Source: Acidimicrobiaceae bacterium (GTDB taxonomy: Bacteria > Actinomycetota > Acidimicrobiia > Acidimicrobiales > JAUTXP01). From it: a stretch of 35,811 bases of DNA. The translations under genes were made by a program, and so were the position numbers. This document shows, piece after piece, positions 31,296 to 35,811 of this stretch; positions within the stretch are counted from its first letter, which is position 1; each line of letters opens with the position of its first letter. The stretch covers positions 1 through 35,811 of the forward strand of contig JAUTXP010000017.1 of the NCBI GenBank assembly GCA_030837965.1, given 5' to 3'. The notes beneath the pieces are model-generated. The model had not been told where the DNA came from, did not search any database, and saw nothing but the letters and a program-made list of their open reading frames with translations.

Positions 31296-32208
31296 GGCAT
31301 CCCTTTTCTTGCTGTCAGTCGCAGTGCTCTGGGTCGGGGCCACGTTGCTGTTGAGCGAGCTTCGGTGGTTCGCCCGCGTGCCGTTGGTCGAGCGGCTGCG
31401 GCCCTATGCGCCCGGCGGGATGGCGGCCGGGCGAGCGGCACCGAAGCGGGCGTTGTCGGCCGAGTCGTTCCGCGATGTGCTGGGGCCGTTGGCGCAACGT
31501 CTGGGCGAGCGGGTGGCCCGTTTGTTCGGCGTGAGCGAGCAGACCGGGCTGCGTTTGGAGCGGATGCACTCGGACCTCGACGCCACTGGGTTTCGCGTGC
31601 GGCAGGTGGGCTGGGCCGTCGCGGGGTTGGGTCTGGCGGGCGGGTTCGTGGGCGCCGTGCGCCCGTCCCCTGGACTGTCGCTGCTTTCCTTGCTGGGCGG
31701 GCCGTTGCTGGCCTTCTTGGTGCAGGAGCAGCGGCTGGCCGCCGCTTCGTCGCGGTGGCAACGGCGCGTCTTTCTCGAACTGCCTGTGGTCACCGAGCAG
31801 TTGGCCATGTTGTTGTCGGCCGGGTATTCGCTGGGCTCCGCGCTCCAGCGCGTGTCGGCGCGGGGCCGGGGCTGTTGCGCGGCCGACTTGCGGCGTGTGG
31901 TGCTTCGGGTCCGACAAGGCCTGTCCGAGGCCGAGGCGTTGCGGGAGTGGGCCGCGGTGGCGCGCGTCGACGCCGTCGACCGGTTGGTGCCGCTCCTGGC
32001 GTTGAACAGGGACGCGCCAGACCTGGGCAGGCTGCTGTCCGCCGAGGCCAGATCGGTCCGCAAGGACGTGCAGCGCGAGTTGGTGGAGGCCATGGACCGT
32101 CGGGGCCAGGCCGTCTGGATCCCTGTCACGGTGGCCACCTTGGTGCCGGGCGTGATCTTCCTGGCCGTCCCCTTCCTCGAGGCCTTGCGCCTCTTCTCCG
32201 GTTCCTAG
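31288..32208 (+). CDS. tadC: Tad inner-membrane platform protein TadC
   Basis: A 306-residue type II secretion F protein. TM segments are near the N-terminus (SLFLLSVAVLWVGATLLL), in the middle (VGWAVAGLGLAGGFVGAV; LSLLSLLGGPLLAFLV) and at the C-terminus (IPVTVATLVPGVIFLAVPFL). The F domain contains LPVVTEQLAMLLSAGYSLGSAL, a standard T2SSF signature, and RDAPDLGRLLSAEARSVR. It pairs with TadB. A 39-nt gap separates it from the pilin genes. Confidence 0.92.
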   Translation: MHEASLFLLSVAVLWVGATLLLSELRWFARVPLVERLRPYAPGGMAAGRAAPKRALSAESFRDVLGPLAQRLGERVARLFGVSEQTGLRLERMHSDLDATGFRVRQVGWAVAGLGLAGGFVGAVRPSPGLSLLSLLGGPLLAFLVQEQRLAAASSRWQRRVFLELPVVTEQLAMLLSAGYSLGSALQRVSARGRGCCAADLRRVVLRVRQGLSEAEALREWAAVARVDAVDRLVPLLALNRDAPDLGRLLSAEARSVRKDVQRELVEAMDRRGQAVWIPVTVATLVPGVIFLAVPFLEALRLFSGS

Positions 32209-32250
32209 ACAGACGTTCATTGGCAATAGGCGAAAGGGCGTGGCGAAGTG

Positions 32251-32481
32251 ATGGATGAGCAGTTGTTGCGGGCGTGGGTGTGGCAGACCACGTTCCGGCA
32301 TGTGGTCGGCGGTCGTGTCCGGGCCGCGTTGGTGCGCGACGAGACGGGCGAGGGGGTGATCTCGGCCGCCATCGCCGTGCTGGTGATGGCCTTCCTCGGC
32401 GTGTTGATGTGGCAGCTCTTCGGCGACACCCTCCGCAAGGCCAACGGCAACGTCAACACCCGGCTCGACCAGTTGAAGTGA
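32251..32481 (+). CDS. Flp-type pilin-like small membrane protein
   Basis: A 76-residue protein with a basic leader (WVWQTTFRHVVGGRVRAALVR). Then DETGEGVISAAIAVLVMAFLGVLMWQLFG, a single hydrophobic helix led by Gly-Glu as in Flp pilins, and a short polar tail (KANGNVNTRLDQLK). Position between tadC and the TadE-like genes fits the major pilin. Whether cleavage occurs after the Gly cannot be confirmed, and no prepilin peptidase gene is in the window. A GTG three bases upstream is an alternative start. Confidence 0.7.
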   Translation: MDEQLLRAWVWQTTFRHVVGGRVRAALVRDETGEGVISAAIAVLVMAFLGVLMWQLFGDTLRKANGNVNTRLDQLK

Positions 32482-32882
32482 GTCGACCAAAAGTTGAACG
32501 CGGCGACGGCGATGCAGGCGCGGGCGTTGTGTCCACTGTCTTCGGTGTGTCCATCTTCTTGGTCTTCATGCTGTTCGCGGCCCAGTTGCTGCTGGGGCTG
32601 TACGCCGAGTCGGTGGTGGGCGCGGTGACGTTCGACGCGGCCAAGACGGTGGCGGGGGCGAATTCGATCGACGACCCTTCGGCTCCGGCGCGGGCCGACG
32701 TTGCCGCCCGCCGGCGCTTGGGCCGTCTGGGCGACGGGGCCGCCTTCGACTGGGCCGTGTCCGACGACGCCGTGCGGCTCACCGTGCGCGTGCGTCGGCC
32801 GCCGGTGTTGCCCGGGCTGCTGCCCGACGTGCGCGGGCCCATCGTGCGGCGGGTCCGGGTGCGCGCTGAGCGGGTCCGATGA
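32478..32882 (+). CDS. TadE-like minor pilin
   Basis: A 134-residue protein starting with a GTG that overlaps the pilin stop (GTGA). After a charged leader with Gly-Asp repeats (ERGDGDAGAGVV) comes a hydrophobic helix (TVFGVSIFLVFMLFAAQLLLGLYA). Then AESVVGAVTFDAAKTVAG, a typical TadE feature with Ala-rich helix and small residues. The rest is a short beta-rich domain (DAVRLTVRVRRPPVLPGL). It is probably an assembly-priming or minor pilin. Confidence 0.72.
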   Translation: MSRPKVERGDGDAGAGVVSTVFGVSIFLVFMLFAAQLLLGLYAESVVGAVTFDAAKTVAGANSIDDPSAPARADVAARRRLGRLGDGAAFDWAVSDDAVRLTVRVRRPPVLPGLLPDVRGPIVRRVRVRAERVR

Positions 32883-33361
32883 GCTGTCGGCCGTGGCCGA
32901 GGCATGGGCATCGGCGTCGGCATCGGCGGGACGAGGCTGGGTTCGCGGGCGGGCTCGACGGCTTGGTGTTCGGCGTCTTGGTGTTCGTATTCGGGACGCT
33001 GGTGGTCGTCAACGCGTGGCAGGTGGTCGACGCCAAGTTCGCGGCCGCGTCCGCGGCGCGCGAGGCAGCCCGCACGTATGTGGAGGGCCGCGACACGGAC
33101 GGGGCGGCAAGGTCGGCCGTGGTCGCGGCGGATGAGGCCATCGTTGGGCACGGCCGCTCGTTGGAGCGGGCATCGGTGTCGTTGGTGTCGGGCGGCTTCT
33201 CCCGGTGCAGGCGGGTGGTGTTCGAGGCGCGCTATCGAGTCCCGCTGTTGCTGGTGCCCGTCGTCGGCTCGTTCGGAGACGGGTTCACCGTCAGCGCGCG
33301 CCATGCCGAGGTGGTCGACCCCTACCGGTCAGGCCTGTCGGGTGCGGCCGACTGTGGGTGA
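32879..33361 (+). CDS. TadE-like minor pilin
   Basis: A 160-residue protein. A His/Arg-rich leader (RPWPRHGHRRRHRRDEAGF) is followed by LDGLVFGVLVFVFGTLVVVNAWQVVDAKFAAASAAREAAR, the hydrophobic helix plus Ala-rich amphipathic helix of TadE. A C-terminal beta-rich domain carries two Cys (one at FSRCRRV, one at the end). ATGA overlap with the preceding gene. Related in layout to its two neighbours, with which it probably forms a minor pilin complex. Confidence 0.75.
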   Translation: MSCRPWPRHGHRRRHRRDEAGFAGGLDGLVFGVLVFVFGTLVVVNAWQVVDAKFAAASAAREAARTYVEGRDTDGAARSAVVAADEAIVGHGRSLERASVSLVSGGFSRCRRVVFEARYRVPLLLVPVVGSFGDGFTVSARHAEVVDPYRSGLSGAADCG

Positions 33362-33866
33362 TCGCGCCGACGCCGAGGCAGGCAGCGTCTTGGCCCTGGT
33401 GCCCGCTGCGGTGTTGGTGCTCGTGGTGCTCGGCGCCATCGCCGTCGACTCGGCCTTGGCCTTCCTCGGCCAGCGCGAGGTGTCGAACGCCGCCGCGGCC
33501 GCGGCCAACGACGCCGCCACCGCCGCCCTTTCGGACCGCCTGTTCTACCGGGGCGGCGAGGGCCGGGCCGCGGGCGCGCTGGCCGTCGACCTGGGCCGGG
33601 CACGAGAGGTGGCCAGCCGGTCGATTGCGGCCCGGTCGTCGCGCGGCGTCGAGGTGACGGGTGTCGACGTGGAGCCTGCCGAAGGCGGCCGCGGCGTGTG
33701 CGTCACGGTCCACGGCCGGGTGCCGTACGTGTTCGCCCGGTCCGTGCCACTCGTCGACCACTGGGCCGCGGTCACCGGCCGGGCGGGCGCGGTGGCGGTG
33801 GCCGGGGACGAGGGCGAGGGCGCGGTCGGGGGCGAGGGACAGGCCGGCGTGCGAACCGACTGCTGA
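33354..33866 (+). CDS. TadG/TadE-like pilus protein
   Basis: A 170-residue protein from a GTG overlapping the preceding gene by 8 nt. After GDRADAEAGS comes one TM helix (VLALVPAAVLVLVVLGAIAVDSALAF), then REVSNAAAAAANDAATAAL, the Ala/Asn helix common in TadG-type proteins. A short periplasmic domain follows, ending in a Gly/Glu-rich low-complexity stretch. Full TadG proteins carry a large von Willebrand domain; none is present here, so this is a short form. Confidence 0.72.
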   Translation: MGDRADAEAGSVLALVPAAVLVLVVLGAIAVDSALAFLGQREVSNAAAAAANDAATAALSDRLFYRGGEGRAAGALAVDLGRAREVASRSIAARSSRGVEVTGVDVEPAEGGRGVCVTVHGRVPYVFARSVPLVDHWAAVTGRAGAVAVAGDEGEGAVGGEGQAGVRTDC

Positions 33867-33879
33867 ATTTCAGCCCGAA

Positions 33880-35028
33880 ATGCGTTGCGCGGCAGTGAGA
33901 TGTCGTGCTATTTCATGTCTTGTGCTGTTGCTCGATGCGTTCCCGGTACTAGATGTGGAGGAGGTGGCCGACGTGGGCCGCGTCGTCGCCTTCGCCTTGG
34001 CGCGCGAGCACGCGGCTGGTCGGGCTCACGGCGCGGTCGACGCCGACCACCTCCTGATCGACGCCTCGGGCGCGGTCACCCTGGCGCCCTCCGGCGTGGC
34101 CATCGGCGGCCAGGCCCGAGCCGAGGACGACGTGCGGGCCTTGGGCGACCTGCTGTTCGACCTGTTGGCCGGCGCCGGTCCCGGCGAGAGTGGGGCTTCG
34201 CTCGGCGCCCATTCGGCGCCGAACACGTGGCTGCGCCGGGTGCGGGCGGCCGGGCGCGGGGTGGTGGGCCGTCGTCCGGTGCCATCGCGAATAGCGCCCT
34301 CTCCCGCCGAGGCCTTGACCGCCATCGCCCGCCAAGCGTGTCCGCCGGACGGGGCCACGCCGCCATCCGCCGCCACCATTGCCGCACTCATCGCCCTTCG
34401 CGTCCCTGGCGCCCGTCCTCCCGGCCGGCGACCGCCGTCGCCTGACCCTGCCCTCGGTCAGGCGGCGGTCGCCGCGCCCAGTCCGCCGAGCCACCAGCCG
34501 CCCGTACCTGGGCCTCGCCTGCTCGGCGCCGCGTGTGCCGTCCTGTTGGCCTGCGTCGGCGTTTTCGCCTTGGCGTCGTTGCACCGCCGCGCTCAGAGGG
34601 TCGACCAGGCCGGGCCCGTGGGCCTGGGCGTCGAAGCCGCAGCCGGTCCGCCTCCGTCGGCGGCCATGCCCACCAGGGTGTGGCCTGCCGTCGACTTTCA
34701 TGACGGTGTCCTCACCACCGGGGCCGGGCGCTTCACCGTGGGCCGTGCAGGCGACGTGGTCATAGCCGGCGACTGGCTCTGCGCCCGCACATCCGTGCCC
34801 GCGCTGTTGCGGCCGGCGACCGGGGAAGTGTTCGTCTTCGACCGCTGGCCCGCGGCGGACGAGGACGTGCCCAGCCGGCCGGCCGGCGTCGTGCCCGGCG
34901 CCACCGGACTGCGAGCGAGGGGCGACGCGGGCCGAGGCTGTCCGGCGTTGGTGGCGGTCAAGGCGGACGGGACCACCGTTCCCGTCGAGGTGCCTTCGCT
35001 GGGTGACGGTCGGGAGGCGGGCCCATGA
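33880..35028 (+). CDS. Pseudokinase-like membrane protein of the Tad operon
   Basis: A 382-residue protein. Residues 25-100 resemble the C-lobe of a Ser/Thr protein kinase: ALAREHAAGRAHGAVDADHLLIDASGAVTLAPSG, then DVRALGDLLFDLLAG. The catalytic HRD is replaced by HGA and the DFG by PSG, and the ATP-binding N-lobe is absent, so it cannot be an active kinase of normal type. After a Pro-rich linker there is one TM (213-233). An extracytoplasmic part with FTVGRAGDVVIAGDWLCARTSVPALLRPATGEVFVF resembles one FG-GAP/VCBS-like repeat; Cys301 and Cys354 may pair. Start choice is uncertain: GTG 33973 follows a GGAGG but would cut the domain. A lower-GC stretch (about 33867-33960) covers the start. Confidence 0.68.
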   Translation: MRCAAVRCRAISCLVLLLDAFPVLDVEEVADVGRVVAFALAREHAAGRAHGAVDADHLLIDASGAVTLAPSGVAIGGQARAEDDVRALGDLLFDLLAGAGPGESGASLGAHSAPNTWLRRVRAAGRGVVGRRPVPSRIAPSPAEALTAIARQACPPDGATPPSAATIAALIALRVPGARPPGRRPPSPDPALGQAAVAAPSPPSHQPPVPGPRLLGAACAVLLACVGVFALASLHRRAQRVDQAGPVGLGVEAAAGPPPSAAMPTRVWPAVDFHDGVLTTGAGRFTVGRAGDVVIAGDWLCARTSVPALLRPATGEVFVFDRWPAADEDVPSRPAGVVPGATGLRARGDAGRGCPALVAVKADGTTVPVEVPSLGDGREAGP

Positions 35029-35811
35029 CCACCGTCTCCGTGTCGGGCCGCTTGCGCCGGGCCATGTCGTCGCATCCGACGGTCGGGTCGGTCGCCGCAT
35101 TGGCGGGCTGGTGCGCCATGTTGGCCGGCGCCGTGGTCGTGCTGACCCGGGCGGGGGCTCGACTGGGCGCGCCGCCGTGGCCGCCCGCGGCGTGGTCGGG
35201 CTGGGTGGACGGCCACGATCCTGGGCTGGTCGCGTTCGCGGTGCTCAGGCTGGGGGCACTGGCCCTGGCCTGGTATCTGGCGGGCGCCACCGTCCTCGGG
35301 CTGTTGGCCCGACTGAGCCGGTTGCCCGCCCTGATCCGTGCCGCCGACCTTGTGACCATCCCGCCGGTCCGACGCGTCCTGCACGCGGCCCTCGGCGCCA
35401 CCCTCGCTGTCGCCGCCTCCACCGCACCGGCTGGCGCCGCCCTCGGGCCGTCCCCACCTGCGGTTACCGCGTCCTCGAACCCACCCGTTGTCCCACCGGC
35501 CCCCGAGCCCGCCGCGCCCGGCCCGCCCGCCGCCATTCCCGGCCAGCCCGCCACGCCCGACCCGCCCGTCCTCCGCCGTCTCCCCGACGCCGCCCCGAAC
35601 CCATCCGGGCCCGCTGACACCGGGACCACCACCGAGCCTGCCGCCCTGCCCGAGCCCGACCCTCCCGTCCTCCGCGGCCTCCCCGACCCCGCCCCGAACC
35701 CATCCGCGCCCGACGCGTCCGACCCGCCCGTCCTCCGCCGCCTCCCCGACCCCGCCCCGAACCCATCCGCGCCCGCTGGCACCGGGACCACCGGCCCGCC
35801 TACCGCCCCGC
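35025..35811 (+). CDS. Membrane protein with Pro-rich repeat tail (C-terminus outside window)
   Basis: At least 262 residues, overlapping the preceding stop (ATGA). Hydrophobic segments: about 20-42 (VGSVAALAGWCAMLAGAVVVL), 68-95 (LVAFAVLRLGALALAWYLAG) and 118-140 (LHAALGATLAVAASTAPAGA). Then follows a long Pro/Ala-rich extracytoplasmic stretch with three copies of a PPVLRRLPD-type unit. This layout resembles actinobacterial membrane proteins beside Tad loci that end in a LysM peptidoglycan-binding domain, but that domain would lie beyond the window. The gene is open to the last base. Confidence 0.7.
   Translation, partial: MTTVSVSGRLRRAMSSHPTVGSVAALAGWCAMLAGAVVVLTRAGARLGAPPWPPAAWSGWVDGHDPGLVAFAVLRLGALALAWYLAGATVLGLLARLSRLPALIRAADLVTIPPVRRVLHAALGATLAVAASTAPAGAALGPSPPAVTASSNPPVVPPAPEPAAPGPPAAIPGQPATPDPPVLRRLPDAAPNPSGPADTGTTTEPAALPEPDPPVLRGLPDPAPNPSAPDASDPPVLRRLPDPAPNPSAPAGTGTTGPPTAP
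35559..35792 (+). repeat. Three tandem-type coding repeats (PPVLRRLPD units)
   Basis: Units begin at 35559, 35658 and 35721, each coding D-P-P-V-L-R-(R/G)-L-P-D-(P/A)-A-P-N-P-S. Units 1 and 3 also share a following segment ending in accgggaccacc (72 bases each), while unit 2 is shorter (55 bases). The near identity at DNA level suggests recent duplication in a disordered linker. Confidence 0.85.

Overview
The window is very GC-rich, with dense coding, frequent GTG/TTG starts, and many start/stop overlaps (ATGA, GTGA). Gene content fits Actinomycetota: a PhoH-YbeY-CNNM-Era run, a compact trpCFBA cluster, and an actinobacterial-type Tad/Flp pilus locus with a Ssd/CpaE-like protein. An Acidimicrobiia-like organism is my best guess. 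This is inference from layout and composition, since no rRNA is present.

Layout. (1) 1-2300: an asparaginase-family Ntn hydrolase, a truncated hemerythrin remnant, a SAM methyltransferase, a small membrane protein and tRNA-Leu(CAA). (2) 2300-4410: a small secreted protein divergent from a sigma-region-2-like protein that carries a membrane segment, then an unknown small protein; several strong palindromes lie here. (3) 4465-9400: a large GGDEF-EAL c-di-GMP protein, a BCP peroxiredoxin and a zinc alcohol dehydrogenase. (4) 9440-13710: an IlvD/Edd-family (sugar-acid type) dehydratase divergent from the dehydrogenase, a hemerythrin protein with a Rho-N-like tail, and a PepSY membrane protein fused to a cyclic-nucleotide-binding domain. 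(5) 13789-17704: a small membrane protein, a DEAD-box helicase, a CoA-binding protein and TypA/BipA. (6) 26218 down to 17849, all on the minus strand: HEAT-like protein, HINT, PhoH, YbeY, CNNM/CBS, Era, TrpC, TrpF, TrpB, TrpA and a HIT-like cysteine-rich protein. (7) 26239-35811: an unknown plus-strand gene, a small excisionase-type HTH regulator, then a tightly overlapping plus-strand Tad pilus operon: SAF/CpaB-like, Ssd/CpaE-like, TadA ATPase, TadB, TadC, a Flp-like pilin, three TadE/G-like minor pilins, a pseudokinase-transmembrane protein, and a membrane protein with a Pro-rich repeat tail that runs off the window.

The Tad operon builds a pilus: TadA powers assembly through the TadB/TadC platform, the small single-TM proteins are major and minor pilins, and the SAF and Ssd-like proteins probably handle envelope passage and localisation. 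The last two genes look like lineage-specific sensors or cell-wall anchors.

The most unusual signals are non-coding. A 29-bp perfect palindrome occurs three times just 3' of genes, and each arm matches the relaxed DnaA-box consensus. A second palindrome occurs twice, and one copy supplies the stop codon of the dehydratase gene. A CCCCCAAATGGGGG palindrome occurs twice, once in front of the Tad operon. The most unusual proteins are the membrane-anchored sigma-like protein, the PepSY-cNMP fusion and the Tad-linked pseudokinase. No CRISPR array, insertion sequence, integrase or prophage gene was seen.
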